NCBI GenBank assembly: GCA_030647435.1
Contig: JAUSJX010000127.1
Location: forward strand, 1 to 42,551
DNA: 42,551 nt
Reading direction: 5' to 3'
From: Candidatus Rokuibacteriota bacterium
Lineage (GTDB): Bacteria; Methylomirabilota; Methylomirabilia; Rokubacteriales; CSP1-6
The stretch's first letter is position 1. Every line of letters begins with the position of its first letter. Positions 25,831-34,726 of the stretch are shown in pieces. The notes under the pieces were generated by a model. That model made no database searches. It was given only the letters and a program-made list of their open reading frames with translations, and had not been told where the DNA came from. The position numbers were made by a program, and so were the translations under genes.

Positions 25831-27107
25831 CGCCCCGGCGCGCCGCGGCGCTCGCGCTCTCCGTCGCCGTCCTTGCCCTCGCGGCCTGCTCCAGGAGCGA
25901 CGGCGACGCCAAGGCCAAGGCGGCGCCACGCGCGCCCGCCGTGCCCGTTACCGCGGCCACCGTCGAGACCCGCGACGTGCCGGTGGTGATCGAGGGCATC
26001 GGCAACGTCCAGGCGTCCTCGACCGTGTCCGTGTACTCGCTCCTCAGCGGGCAGATCTTCCAGGTCCACTTCAAGGAAGGCCAGGACGTCAAGGCGGGCG
26101 CGCTCCTCTTCTCGATAGACCCGCGGCCCTTCGAGGCGGCGCTCCAGCAGGCGCAGGCGACCATGGCCCAACACCAGGCGGCCATCGCGCAGGCCGAGGC
26201 CAACCTCGCGCGCGACCAGGCGCAGGCCGACAACGCGCGCGTTGAGGAAGAGCGCTACAAGAAGCTCGTGCAGGGCGGTCTGATCGCGCGCGAGCAGTAC
26301 GACCAGATCTTCACGGCGCACAAGTCGGCGCTGGCGACCGTGGACGCCGCCCGCGCCATGGTGGCGAACCAGAAAGCGCTCGTGCAGGCGGACGCGGCGG
26401 CCGTGGAGAACGCGAAGGTCCAGCTGACCTACACCGCCATCCGCGCGCCGATCGAGGGGCGGACCGGCAACCTCCTCATCCACCAGGGCAACATCGTCAA
26501 GGCCAACGACATCGGCAACCCCCTGGTGATCATCAACCGCGTGCACCCGATCAACGTCGTCTTCTCCGTGCCCGAGCGCTTCCTCGACCAGGTCAAGACC
26601 GAGCGGGCCAAGGGGCCGCTCGCGGTCGAGGCGACGCCGCAGGGGCAGAGCGTCAGGGCGCGCGGCACGCTCAGCTTCGTCAACAACACCGTGGACACGG
26701 CGACGGGCACGATCCAGCTCAAGGCGGCGTTCGAGAACGCGGACAACGCGCTCTGGCCCGGGCAGTTCGCGACGGTCACGCTGACGGTCCGCACCGAGCC
26801 CAACGCCCTCGTGGTGCCCTCGCAGGCGATCCAGGCCGGCCAGAAGGGGCAGTACGTCTTCGTGGTCAAGCCGGACTCGACCGTCGAGTCGCGCCCGGTC
26901 GTGGTCGCCTTCGCGAGCGGGCCGTTCACGATCGTGCGTCAGGGGGTGCAGGTCGGCGAGCGCGTGGTGACGGACGGCCAGCTACGCCTGGTCACCGGCA
27001 CGCGCGTGGACGTCAAGCCCGCGGGGCCGGCGAGTCCGACCAGCCCCGCGCCAGCGCAAACCAGCCCCGCGCCAGCGCCCACCAGCCCCGCGCCCGCGCC
27101 CAAATGA
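25827..27107 (+). CDS. RND efflux system periplasmic adaptor lipoprotein
   Basis: This is the membrane-fusion subunit that links the inner-membrane pump to an outer-membrane channel. A lipobox (AVLALAAC, Cys21) suggests lipid anchoring. A lipoyl-like half (SVYSLLSGQIFQVHFKEGQD) precedes a coiled-coil hairpin rich in Gln and Ala (about 95-195), then the second lipoyl half (YTAIRAPIEGRTGNLLIHQG) and beta-barrel domains. The tail carries three 7-residue Pro/Ala repeats. The ATG at 25827 overlaps the tetR stop; 426 residues is slightly longer than usual because of the repeat tail. No outer-membrane channel gene follows the pump. Confidence 0.93.
   Translation: MTPRRAAALALSVAVLALAACSRSDGDAKAKAAPRAPAVPVTAATVETRDVPVVIEGIGNVQASSTVSVYSLLSGQIFQVHFKEGQDVKAGALLFSIDPRPFEAALQQAQATMAQHQAAIAQAEANLARDQAQADNARVEEERYKKLVQGGLIAREQYDQIFTAHKSALATVDAARAMVANQKALVQADAAAVENAKVQLTYTAIRAPIEGRTGNLLIHQGNIVKANDIGNPLVIINRVHPINVVFSVPERFLDQVKTERAKGPLAVEATPQGQSVRARGTLSFVNNTVDTATGTIQLKAAFENADNALWPGQFATVTLTVRTEPNALVVPSQAIQAGQKGQYVFVVKPDSTVESRPVVVAFASGPFTIVRQGVQVGERVVTDGQLRLVTGTRVDVKPAGPASPTSPAPAQTSPAPAPTSPAPAPK
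27039..27101 (+). repeat. Three tandem 21-bp repeats coding a Pro/Ala-rich tail
   Basis: Units starting ACCAGCCCCGCGCC lie at 27039, 27060 and 27081 and encode three in-frame 7-residue T-S-P-A-P-A-x units at the C-terminus of the adaptor. Length variation by slippage would keep the frame. Confidence 0.85.
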
Positions 27108-30100
27108 ACACCGATCTCTTCATCCGCCGGCCAGTGATGACGACGCTCCTCATGGCGAGCCTCCTGATCTTCGGCGCCATGGCGTACCGGCAGCTGCCGG
27201 TGAGCGACCTGCCCAACGTGGACTTCCCGGTCATCCAGGTCGCCGCGAGCCTGCCCGGCGCCAGCCCGGACACCATGGCCTCCGCCGTCGCGACGCCGCT
27301 CGAGCGGCAGTTCTCGACGATCGCGGGCATCGACTCGATGACGTCCACCAGCGCCCTCGGCCTGACGCAGATCACGGTCGTGTTTACCCTCGACCGGAAC
27401 ATCGACGGGGCGGCCCAGGACATCCAGGCGGCGATCGCGGTCGCGGCGCCGCTCCTGCCGCCCGGCATGCCCACGCCGCCGTCGTACAAGAAGGTCAACC
27501 CGGCCGACCAGCCGGTCCTGTACCTCTCGCTCAGCTCGCTGACGCTCCCGCTGTACACCGTGGACGAGTACGCCCAGACCATGCTGGCGCAGCGGATCTC
27601 GACCATCAGCGGCGTCGCCCAGGTGCAGGTCTTCGGCTCGCAGAAGTACGCGGTGCGCGTCCAGCTCGACCCGCGCGCCATGGCGACGCTCGGCGTCGGC
27701 ATCGACGAGGTGCAGCAGGCGATCGCCCAATCCAACGTCAATCTTCCCACCGGCACAATCTACGGCCAGTACCAGTCCTTCAACGTCCAGGCGACGGGCC
27801 AGCTGACGAACGCCGCCGCCTTCCGGCCGCTCATCGTCGCATACCGGAACGGCTCGCCGATCAGGCTGGAGCAGCTCGGCGCCGTGCTCGACAGCGTCCA
27901 GACCGACAAGGTCGCCTCCTGGTACAACGACGAACGCTCGGTCATCCTGGCCATCCAGCGCCAGCCCGGCACCAACACCATCGAGGTGGTGGACTCGATC
28001 AAGAAGATCCTCCCGAGCTTCCAGGCCCAGCTGCCGGCCTCCATCAACCTCAACATCCTCTACGACCGCTCGGTGTCCATCCGCGCCTCGGTCGGCGAGG
28101 TCCAGTTCACGCTCCTGCTGGCGATCGCGCTCGTGGTGTTGGTGATCTTCCTCTTCTTGAGAAATGTCTCGGCGACGATCATCCCGAGCCTGGCCCTGCC
28201 GATGTCCATCATCGGCACCTTTGCCGGCATGTACGCGCTCGGCTACACGATCGACAACCTCTCGCTCATGGCGCTGACGCTGTGCGTGGGGTTCGTCGTG
28301 GACGACGCTATCGTGGTGCTCGAGAACATCATCCGGCACATGGAGCACGGCATGGAGCGCATGCAGGCGGCGCTCCTGGGCTCGCGCGAGATCGGCTTCA
28401 CCATCATCTCGATGACGCTGGCGCTGGCGGCCGTGTTCATCCCGGTGCTCTTCATGGGCGGCGTGGTGGGCCGCCTGCTCCACGAGTTCGCCTCCGTCAT
28501 CGTCATCGCCGTCCTGGTCTCAGGCGTCGTGTCGCTCACGCTGACGCCGATGCTCTGCAGCCGCTTCCTCAAGCCGCCGACCGCCTCGCACGGAAGGATC
28601 TACCGCGCCTCCGAGCGCGTCTTCGCCGGCATGCTGGCCGCCTACCGGGGGACGCTCGAGGTGGTGCTCCGCCATCCGCAGGCGACGATCGGCGTCTTCG
28701 TGGCGACGATCGTGGGGACGGGGTGGCTCTTCATGGCCGTCCCGAAGGGCTTCATCCCCGACGAGGACACGGGGCAGATCTTCGCCTTCACGGAAGGCGC
28801 GCAGGATATCTCCTTCGACAGCATGATGGCGCACCAGCGGGAAGCCGCCGCCATCGTGCTGAAGCAGCCGTACGTCTCCTCCTTCATGTCGTCGATGGGG
28901 GCCAGCAACACGAGCGTCGTGCCGAACACGGGGCGGTTCTTCATCCGCCTCAAGCCGCGCGCGGAGCGGCCCGGCGTGGACGAGATCATCCAGGAGCTGC
29001 GCGCCAAGCTCACCGGCATCCCCGGTTTCACCGTGTACCCACAGAAGCTGCCGACGATACGGATCGGCGGCAACCTGACCAAGGCCGCCTACCAGTACAC
29101 GCTCCAGGACGCCGACGCGGCCGACCTCTACAAGTGGGCGCCGGTGCTCCTCGACAAGGTCCGCGGGCTGCCGGGCTTCCTCGACGTCAACTCGGACCTG
29201 CAGGTGACGAGCCCGCAGGTGCTGGTCGAGATCGACCGCGACCGCGCCTCGGCGATGGGCGTCACCGCCTCGCAGATCGAGGCCGCGCTCAACAACGCCT
29301 ACGGCGCGCCCCAGGTCTCCACGATCTACACGCCGACCAACCAGTACTGGGTGATGATGGAGCTCCTGCCCCGGTTCAAGGACGACCCCGACGCGCTCGG
29401 CATGCTCTACATCCGGTCGACTTCGGGCAAGCTCGTGCCGCTCAGCGCCGTCGCCAAGCTCACGCGCTCCGTGGGCCCGCTCACGGTCAACCACCTGGGT
29501 CAGCTGCCGGCCGTGACGATCTCCTTCAACCTCAAGCCCGGCGTGCCGCTGGGCGACGCCGTCGCGGAGATCCGCGGGCTCGAGCGCGAGCTGCGACTGC
29601 CGGCGACGCTGACGACGACCTTCCAGGGCACGGCGCAGGCCTTCCAGTCCTCGGTCAAGGGCCTGGGGCTCCTCCTCTTGGCAGCGGTCCTCGTGATTTA
29701 TCTGATCCTGGGCATCCTCTACGAAAGCTTCATCCACCCGCTGACGATCCTTTCCGGCCTGCCGTCTGCGGCGATGGGGGCGCTTCTGACGCTCCTCATC
29801 TTCCACGAGGAGCTGAACCTCTACGGCTTCGTCGGCATCATCATGCTGGTCGGCATCGTGAAGAAAAACGCCATCATGATGATCGACTTCGCGATCGTCG
29901 CCCAGCGCGAGGGCAAATCCCCCCGTGTGGCGATCTTCCAGGGGTGCCTGCTCCGCTTCCGCCCGATCATGATGACGACGATGGCGGCGCTCATGGCGAC
30001 GCTGCCGATCGCGGTCGGCGTCGGGGCGGGCAGCGACGCCCGGCGGACGCTGGGCCTCTCGGTGGTGGGCGGGCTCATCCTCTCCCAGCTCCTGACGCTC

Positions 30101-30238
30101 TACATCACGCCCGTGATCTACCTCCAGCTCGAGGGCCTGCGCGAGCGCGTGGGCGGCTGGCGGGATTTGTGGCGGCGGATGCGCCCGGCGCGGCCGGAGG
30201 CGCTGCAGCTGCCCTCCTCGGGCGCCGCGGGCAAGTAG
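27104..30238 (+). CDS. RND-family multidrug efflux pump permease
   Basis: This 1044-residue inner-membrane pump is driven by protons. It has the two-fold RND layout: a first helix (FIRRPVMTTLLMASLLIFGA), a large periplasmic loop, six helices with the proton-relay pair Asp400-Asp401 in GFVVDDAIVVLENI, a second loop, and the final helices with VGIVKKNAIMMIDFA. The sequence looks closest to the MdtB/MdtC-like branch. Substrates cannot be predicted. It overlaps the adaptor stop by 4 bp (ATGA) and is the last gene of the tetR operon. Confidence 0.95.
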   Translation: MNTDLFIRRPVMTTLLMASLLIFGAMAYRQLPVSDLPNVDFPVIQVAASLPGASPDTMASAVATPLERQFSTIAGIDSMTSTSALGLTQITVVFTLDRNIDGAAQDIQAAIAVAAPLLPPGMPTPPSYKKVNPADQPVLYLSLSSLTLPLYTVDEYAQTMLAQRISTISGVAQVQVFGSQKYAVRVQLDPRAMATLGVGIDEVQQAIAQSNVNLPTGTIYGQYQSFNVQATGQLTNAAAFRPLIVAYRNGSPIRLEQLGAVLDSVQTDKVASWYNDERSVILAIQRQPGTNTIEVVDSIKKILPSFQAQLPASINLNILYDRSVSIRASVGEVQFTLLLAIALVVLVIFLFLRNVSATIIPSLALPMSIIGTFAGMYALGYTIDNLSLMALTLCVGFVVDDAIVVLENIIRHMEHGMERMQAALLGSREIGFTIISMTLALAAVFIPVLFMGGVVGRLLHEFASVIVIAVLVSGVVSLTLTPMLCSRFLKPPTASHGRIYRASERVFAGMLAAYRGTLEVVLRHPQATIGVFVATIVGTGWLFMAVPKGFIPDEDTGQIFAFTEGAQDISFDSMMAHQREAAAIVLKQPYVSSFMSSMGASNTSVVPNTGRFFIRLKPRAERPGVDEIIQELRAKLTGIPGFTVYPQKLPTIRIGGNLTKAAYQYTLQDADAADLYKWAPVLLDKVRGLPGFLDVNSDLQVTSPQVLVEIDRDRASAMGVTASQIEAALNNAYGAPQVSTIYTPTNQYWVMMELLPRFKDDPDALGMLYIRSTSGKLVPLSAVAKLTRSVGPLTVNHLGQLPAVTISFNLKPGVPLGDAVAEIRGLERELRLPATLTTTFQGTAQAFQSSVKGLGLLLLAAVLVIYLILGILYESFIHPLTILSGLPSAAMGALLTLLIFHEELNLYGFVGIIMLVGIVKKNAIMMIDFAIVAQREGKSPRVAIFQGCLLRFRPIMMTTMAALMATLPIAVGVGAGSDARRTLGLSVVGGLILSQLLTLYITPVIYLQLEGLRERVGGWRDLWRRMRPARPEALQLPSSGAAGK

Positions 30239-30265
30239 CCCGCAGCCGAGAAAGGGAACGAAGAG

Positions 30266-31036
30266 CTACTGGACCGGGGCCTTGGGCGCGACCGACACGC
30301 CGATGGCGCCGGTCTTCTGGATCGCTTGGGCGACCAGCCCAGAGGTTTTTGCCTCCTCGACGAAGCCGCGAAGATACGTCACGCCGGCGTCGCGGCCCTT
30401 CGGGATGCCCACGGCCTGCTGCACCGCCATGAACCGGCCATCGAGGATGCGCGATCCGGGCAGCTTCGCGGCGGGCGTTATGAGCGCCTGCCTCAACCCG
30501 GCGAGCGCTTCCACCTGTCCCGAAACCAGCAGGGCGATGGCCGCGTCGGCGCCTTGCGCCCGCACCAGCTGGGCGCGCTTCAGGCTCCGGGTGAGGAACA
30601 GCTCATACGCGGCCCTGGCCGGCGCGGCGACGCGCACGCCGTCACGGTCAACGTCGGCGATGGCGTGCAGCGGCGACCCGGCCGGCACCAGGTAGGTCGC
30701 CTCGAGCTCCACGTAGGCGGCGGTGAAGCTGATCTCGGCCGCGCGGGCCGGATCGGCCCCGAGGAACGCGATATCCCACGCGCCAGCCTTGGCTCCGTCG
30801 ACCATCGTGCCGACGCTGTCGTACGCGACGATCTCGACGGGCACGCCCAGACGCTTCGCCAGCTCCCGCGCCAGGTCGATCGCCACGCCGGTGGACTCGC
30901 CCGTCGCCTTATCCTTCCTCGCGACGATCACGTTCCCATAGTTGATCCCCGCGCGCAGCTTGCCCGTGGGCGCGAGCTCGGCGCGCGCCGGCGGAGGAAC
31001 CTGGGGGGTCGATGCGCCGGCGGCCATGAGGAGCAC
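30266..31036 (-). CDS. Periplasmic solute-binding protein (type 2, amino-acid-like), start uncertain
   Basis: The protein (256 residues from GTG 31036) has the SBP type 2 pattern: LRAGINYGNVIVARKDK, GVAIDLARELAKRLGVPVE, WDIAFLGADPARAAEI, and the late hinge VTYLRGFVEEAKTSGLV. It would bind an amino acid or small organic acid in the periplasm. No permease or ATPase genes adjoin it. The hydrophobic signal continues upstream of the GTG as open frame (SLARIALGFATVLLMAAGA) until a TGA, but no normal start codon is there. The gene may have lost its start, or may use a rare one. Confidence 0.8.
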   Translation of the reverse strand: MLLMAAGASTPQVPPPARAELAPTGKLRAGINYGNVIVARKDKATGESTGVAIDLARELAKRLGVPVEIVAYDSVGTMVDGAKAGAWDIAFLGADPARAAEISFTAAYVELEATYLVPAGSPLHAIADVDRDGVRVAAPARAAYELFLTRSLKRAQLVRAQGADAAIALLVSGQVEALAGLRQALITPAAKLPGSRILDGRFMAVQQAVGIPKGRDAGVTYLRGFVEEAKTSGLVAQAIQKTGAIGVSVAPKAPVQ

Positions 31037-31124
31037 AGTAGCAAATCCGAGAGCGATGCGCGCGAGGGATCAGCCGGCGCCGGCCGCCTTGAGTCGTGCG
31101 GCCGCCGGTGTTAGAAGAGAGACC

Positions 31125-32315
31125 ATGGATTTCCAGTACACGCCGGAGCAGGAGGCCTTTCGCCGCGAGGTCCGCGGCTGGCTCGAGAAAAACTTGCCGG
31201 CGGACCTGTGCGTGGACGATGCCTTCGACGAGCGCGTCGCGCCGGACCGCGCGACCTTCGATCGCCGCGTGGCCTGGCAGAGGAGGATGTACGCCTCCCG
31301 GTGGGTCGGCATCTCCTGGCCGGCCAGCTATGGCGGCCGGGACGCGACGCTGCTGGAGCAGATCATCTTCGATGAGGAGTACTTCCGCGCTCGCGCTCCC
31401 GTCCTGCCCGGCTACTCCGGCGTGAACATGGCGGGGCCGACCATCATCGAGTGGGGCACCGAGGAGCAGAAGCGGCGCTTCCTGCCGCGCATCCTGAGCG
31501 GCGAGGACATCTGGTGCCAGGGTTACTCCGAGCCGGGCGCCGGTTCCGACCTGGCAAGCCTCGCGACCCGGGCGGAGGACAGGGGCGATCATTTCGTGGT
31601 CAACGGCCAGAAGGTGTGGACGTCGGGCGCCCAGTTCGCCGACTGGATCTACGCGCTCGTGCGCACCGACCCGGCGGCGCCCAAGCACCGCGGCATCAGC
31701 TACCTGCTCGCCGATATGAAGACGCCCGGCATCACCGTGCGGCCGCTGGTCCTCATGAACGGCCATCGCCACTTCAACGAGGTCTTCTTCGTCGACGTCC
31801 GCGTGCCGAAGGAGAATCTGATCGGGCGGCAGAACGAGGGCTGGAGGCCGGCCATGACCACGCTCATGTACGAGCGCAAGTCCGGCGGCGGGCGGGGCTA
31901 TACCGAGCAGCTCGCGCGGCTCCGGGCCCTGGCCGGAGAGCTCTACGTCGCCGGCCGGCCCGCATGGGAGGACCCGCTGGTCCGTCAGGGCTTCTCCCAG
32001 CTCTGGATCGACGCCACCTGCCTTCGGTACACGCGGCTCCGCAACATCACGCGCCAGCTCCGCGGCGAGCCGCCCGGGCCCGAGGGCTCCATCCTCAAGC
32101 TGTTCGGCTCCGAGCTCGGCGTGCGCATTGCGGACTTCGCCGGCGAGCTGCTGGGCCCCCGCGTGCTGGTCAACCGGCCGAGCACGGCCGTGCCCGACGG
32201 CCCGCGCTGGTACAACCGCGTCGTCAGCGCCCGCCAGTACACTATCGCGGGAGGCACCAGCGAAATTCAGCGCAACATCATCGGCGAGCGCGTGCTGGGT
32301 CTGCCGAAGGACTAA
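31125..32315 (+). CDS. Acyl-CoA dehydrogenase family protein
   Basis: This 396-residue flavoenzyme would introduce a double bond into an acyl-CoA. It has the N-terminal helical part, the FAD/substrate segment WCQGYSEPGAGSDLASLATR and the C-terminal IAGGTSEIQRNIIGERVLGL. At the place where short/medium-chain enzymes carry the catalytic Glu (YEGT) it has Gly (AGGT). That is common in the branch with the base elsewhere, and the Glu in LMYERKSGGG near residue 247 is a candidate. The ATG at 31125 (MDFQYTPEQEAF) fits the family start. The GlcG-like gene follows 14 bp downstream. Confidence 0.92.
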   Translation: MDFQYTPEQEAFRREVRGWLEKNLPADLCVDDAFDERVAPDRATFDRRVAWQRRMYASRWVGISWPASYGGRDATLLEQIIFDEEYFRARAPVLPGYSGVNMAGPTIIEWGTEEQKRRFLPRILSGEDIWCQGYSEPGAGSDLASLATRAEDRGDHFVVNGQKVWTSGAQFADWIYALVRTDPAAPKHRGISYLLADMKTPGITVRPLVLMNGHRHFNEVFFVDVRVPKENLIGRQNEGWRPAMTTLMYERKSGGGRGYTEQLARLRALAGELYVAGRPAWEDPLVRQGFSQLWIDATCLRYTRLRNITRQLRGEPPGPEGSILKLFGSELGVRIADFAGELLGPRVLVNRPSTAVPDGPRWYNRVVSARQYTIAGGTSEIQRNIIGERVLGLPKD

Positions 32316-32329
32316 GAGGAGGACTCACA

Positions 32330-32770
32330 GTGGCCGGGATCACGCTCGAGCAGGCGACGACGGTGGTGGAGGCGGCGCTCAGGAAGGGCCGGGAAACGGG
32401 CTGCGCGCCGCTGGCCGTGGCGGTGCTGGACGACGGCGGGCACCTGAAGGCCTTCTCCCGTGAGGACGGGGCCGGCATCATCCGTCCCCAGATCGCCGTG
32501 GGCAAGGCCTGGGGCGCGCTCGGGATGGGCATGGGCTCGCGCGCCCTGGCCCGCCGCGTGGCGGAGCAGCCTCAGCAGGCGCCGTTCTTCGCCGCGCTCA
32601 ACGCGATGTCGGACGGGCGGGTGGTGCCCGCGCCCGGCGGCGTCCTGATCCGCGACGGCGCCGGGACGGTGATCGGCGCGGTCGGCATCTCCGGCGATAC
32701 GTCGGACAAGGACGAGGCCTGCGCGCTTGCCGGCATCGAGGCCGCCAAGCTCGTCGGCGACACGGGATAG
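32330..32770 (+). CDS. GlcG/HbpS family (DUF336) protein
   Basis: The 146-residue protein has the family landmarks LEQATTVVEAALRKG, PLAVAVLDDGGHLKAFSRED, AVGKAWGALGM and the Gly-rich PAPGGVLIRDGAGTVIGAVG, ending in DEACALAGIEAA. Members are found beside glycolate or diol metabolism genes and, in HbpS, bind haem; the role here is unknown. GAGGAGGACTCACA precedes the GTG, which fixes the start. It is probably co-transcribed with the acyl-CoA dehydrogenase. Confidence 0.9.
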   Translation: MAGITLEQATTVVEAALRKGRETGCAPLAVAVLDDGGHLKAFSREDGAGIIRPQIAVGKAWGALGMGMGSRALARRVAEQPQQAPFFAALNAMSDGRVVPAPGGVLIRDGAGTVIGAVGISGDTSDKDEACALAGIEAAKLVGDTG

Positions 32771-32781
32771 CCGTCGCTCGC

Positions 32782-32810
32782 TTGACAGGGTCGTGCGCTT
32801 CTCTCATAGT
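32782..32810 (+). promoter_or_regulatory. sigma70-like promoter of the NHL-repeat gene
   Basis: A perfect TTGACA (32782-32787) is followed after 17 bp by CATAGT (32805-32810), four of six -10 bases. It lies 62 bp before the NHL gene start and shares its TTGACA and 17-bp spacing with the liv promoter. Confidence 0.65.
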
Positions 32811-32872
32811 CTGGCCCTCTCACAGGTGGACGCAGTGAACCCCGAAGCACAGCTGAGCGGCGGAGGCGAGCC

Positions 32873-33856
32873 ATGGTGCAGTCGAGCGCGTTGCGCTACG
32901 AGGTCCTCGAGGGCTGGGAGCAGCTTCCCGCCGGATACAAGCACCGCGATGTCGCCGGCGTGGCGGTGGACTCGGAAGACCGCGTCTACCTGATCTGCCG
33001 CGGCGATCACCCCATCATTGTCTACGATTCCGGCGGCAGGTTCCTGCGCTCCTGGGGCCAGGGCGAGTTCACGTACCGGACCCACGGCATCAGCGTCGGG
33101 CCGGACGAAATGCTCTACTGCACGGACGACGGCAATCACACGATCCGCAAGTTCACGCCGGACGGCAAGCTGCTGATGACGCTTGGAACGTTGAACACGC
33201 CGTCCGACACCGGCTACGACGGCAAGGACACCGGCACCGTCTCGCGGGCCGCCGGCCCGTTCAACCGCCCGACGAACCTCGCGGTCGGGCCCAAGGGCGA
33301 CCTCTACGTGTCCGACGGCTACGGCAACTGCCGCGTGCACCAGTTCTCGCCAACCGGGGAGCTTCGGCGATCGTGGGGCACGCCGGGCGGCGGCCCCGGC
33401 GAGTTCTTCCTGCCGCACGGCATCGCCGTGGCGGCCGATGGGCGCGTCTTCGTCTGCGATCGCGAGAACGACCGCATCCAGATCTTCAGCCCGGACGGCG
33501 AGTATCTCAGCGAGTGGACCGACACCCAGCGGCCGACCCACCTCGTGTTCGACGCGCAGGGCCGGGCTCACGTGTCCGAGCTGTGGTGGCACAAGGGCCA
33601 GACCTCCCAGCGGCACGGGCCGACACTCGAGTCGAAGTACGGCCGGGTCAGCGTCTTCGACAAGGACGGCCGGGTCTTGGCCCGCTGGGGCACGCTCAAT
33701 GCCGAGGAGCCCGGCAGCTTCGCGGCCCCGCACGGCTTGGCGGTTGACTCGCGCGGCGACATCTACGTGGCGGAGGTGACCTGGACCTTCGCGGTGAGTC
33801 GAGGGCATGCCCGCGAGGACTGCCACACCTTCCAGAAGTTCACGCTGAAGCCCTGA
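32873..33856 (+). CDS. NHL-repeat beta-propeller protein
   Basis: The 327-residue protein is a six-bladed propeller of NHL repeats, for example VAGVAVDSEDRVYLICRGDH, GISVGPDEMLYCTDDGNH, NLAVGPKGDLYVSDGYGN and GIAVAADGRVFVCDRENDR. This resembles the peptidyl-alpha-hydroxyglycine amidating lyase-like family often met in this kind of genome. No signal peptide is evident. Function may be binding or lyase activity; it is not determinable here. Its own promoter lies upstream. The last 46 bases of the gene, and 44 bases beyond it, recur 870 bp downstream. Confidence 0.88.
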   Translation: MVQSSALRYEVLEGWEQLPAGYKHRDVAGVAVDSEDRVYLICRGDHPIIVYDSGGRFLRSWGQGEFTYRTHGISVGPDEMLYCTDDGNHTIRKFTPDGKLLMTLGTLNTPSDTGYDGKDTGTVSRAAGPFNRPTNLAVGPKGDLYVSDGYGNCRVHQFSPTGELRRSWGTPGGGPGEFFLPHGIAVAADGRVFVCDRENDRIQIFSPDGEYLSEWTDTQRPTHLVFDAQGRAHVSELWWHKGQTSQRHGPTLESKYGRVSVFDKDGRVLARWGTLNAEEPGSFAAPHGLAVDSRGDIYVAEVTWTFAVSRGHAREDCHTFQKFTLKP

Positions 33857-33900
33857 CCGGAGCCGGAAAACACACGTGGCTACGGAGCGCCCTATAGCCC
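33811..33900 (+). repeat. Direct repeat A: NHL gene tail plus 3' flank
   Basis: These 90 bases match 34681-34770 at 79 of 90 positions by my count, with no gaps. The block covers the last codons of the NHL gene (DCHTFQKFTLK) and a downstream inverted repeat, which in this copy has decayed (GGCTACGGAGCGCCCTATAGCC). Confidence 0.9.
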
Positions 33901-33903
33901 TGC

Positions 33904-33945
33904 CAGTTCAGGTCTGAGAACGGGTGGTATGTTATCTACGCTCTT
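33904..33945 (+). repeat. Dispersed 41-bp repeat, copy 1
   Basis: It starts CAGTTCAGGTCTGAGAACGG and ends GTTATCTACGCTCT. It is near identical to 42246-42286, and its last 31 bases recur at 36182-36212, all in the same orientation. It begins four bases after the decayed hairpin of the NHL tail and lies 57 bp before the secreted-protein gene. Confidence 0.9.
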
Positions 33946-34002
33946 CACATAACGCGTGATTTGACGCATCACGAAACCAACGATTGAGGGAAAGGAATCA
34001 GC

Positions 34003-34650
34003 ATGATGCAGAAAGGTTTCTTCATGCTGTTGGCGATTCTTGTTGTGTCCACTGCCTTGGCGGCTCCCGACACAAAGGGAACATCGGAAAGGATGCCTGG
34101 TTCGGTCACCGTCGAAACGTTGTGCGCCAATGCACAGGCCGATGCGACGTACTTTATCCCGGAGGCCTTCACGGAACACAGCCTTCGGAGCATCTCCGGA
34201 AAGCATGGGTATCGCACGAGTCCGAATTGCCCCTTCTGGGTCGCGGACTTTTCAATGAACAGCAAGTCCAACACCTTCGTCGATCCGCGCACGAACCAGC
34301 GTATCAAACAGCGGACTCAATTTTATGGCCGTGCCCATGACTTACCCAGTTCTCCGTCGGCGGACGGCACGATGCCTGTCGTCGATGAGGATTGCAAACG
34401 ATATACCGTTGAATATATCGTCTACAGAAAATTCAAGCACGAAGCAAACTTTGTCCTCCAAAAGCACGTCACTTCGCAAGGCAGTGTGCTGGGTGGCGGG
34501 TGCATTCAGCAACCCAAACCTGATCTGGCTTCCTATAAGACGGAAGCGCCCGACGCCAATGTCCTGGTAATCAGAGTGGCCACGCGAGTAAAACTGCGCA
34601 CGTCCTGGCAGGAGACGGCCGCGAGGGCGGACGACGCCCCTCTCGAATAG
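34003..34650 (+). CDS. Secreted protein of unknown function, AT-richer than its neighbours
   Basis: I do not recognise this 215-residue protein. A clear signal peptide (MMQKGFFMLLAILVVSTALA) is followed by a soluble chain with at least four cysteines (LCAN, NCPF, DCKR, GGCIQ), suggesting disulfides outside the cytoplasm. GAAAGGAATCAGC before the ATG is a plausible binding site. Base composition is visibly lower in GC than all flanking genes; the stretch around 34381-34440 is about 40% GC, and codons such as ATA, AAA and TTG are used freely. It sits between the two copies of the duplicated NHL tail. These signs point to acquisition by transfer. Confidence 0.7.
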   Translation: MMQKGFFMLLAILVVSTALAAPDTKGTSERMPGSVTVETLCANAQADATYFIPEAFTEHSLRSISGKHGYRTSPNCPFWVADFSMNSKSNTFVDPRTNQRIKQRTQFYGRAHDLPSSPSADGTMPVVDEDCKRYTVEYIVYRKFKHEANFVLQKHVTSQGSVLGGGCIQQPKPDLASYKTEAPDANVLVIRVATRVKLRTSWQETAARADDAPLE

Positions 34651-34666
34651 CCTATCCTCGGGCCGC

Positions 34667-34726
34667 ATGCTCGGCATCGTCCGCCAGGACTGCCACACCT
34701 TCCAGAAGTTCACGCTGAAGCTCTGA
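34667..34726 (+). pseudogene. Remnant of the NHL-repeat gene 3' end
   Basis: Twenty codons (MLGIVRQDCHTFQKFTLKL, then stop) repeat the C-terminus of the intact NHL protein 870 bp upstream. No propeller sequence precedes them. It is either the displaced original end of the NHL gene or a trace of a lost paralogue. Confidence 0.8.

Noticed and set aside
27039-27101. CRISPR-like short repeats
   Set aside because: The 21-bp units are directly adjacent, in frame and code for a Pro/Ala tail; there are no spacers.
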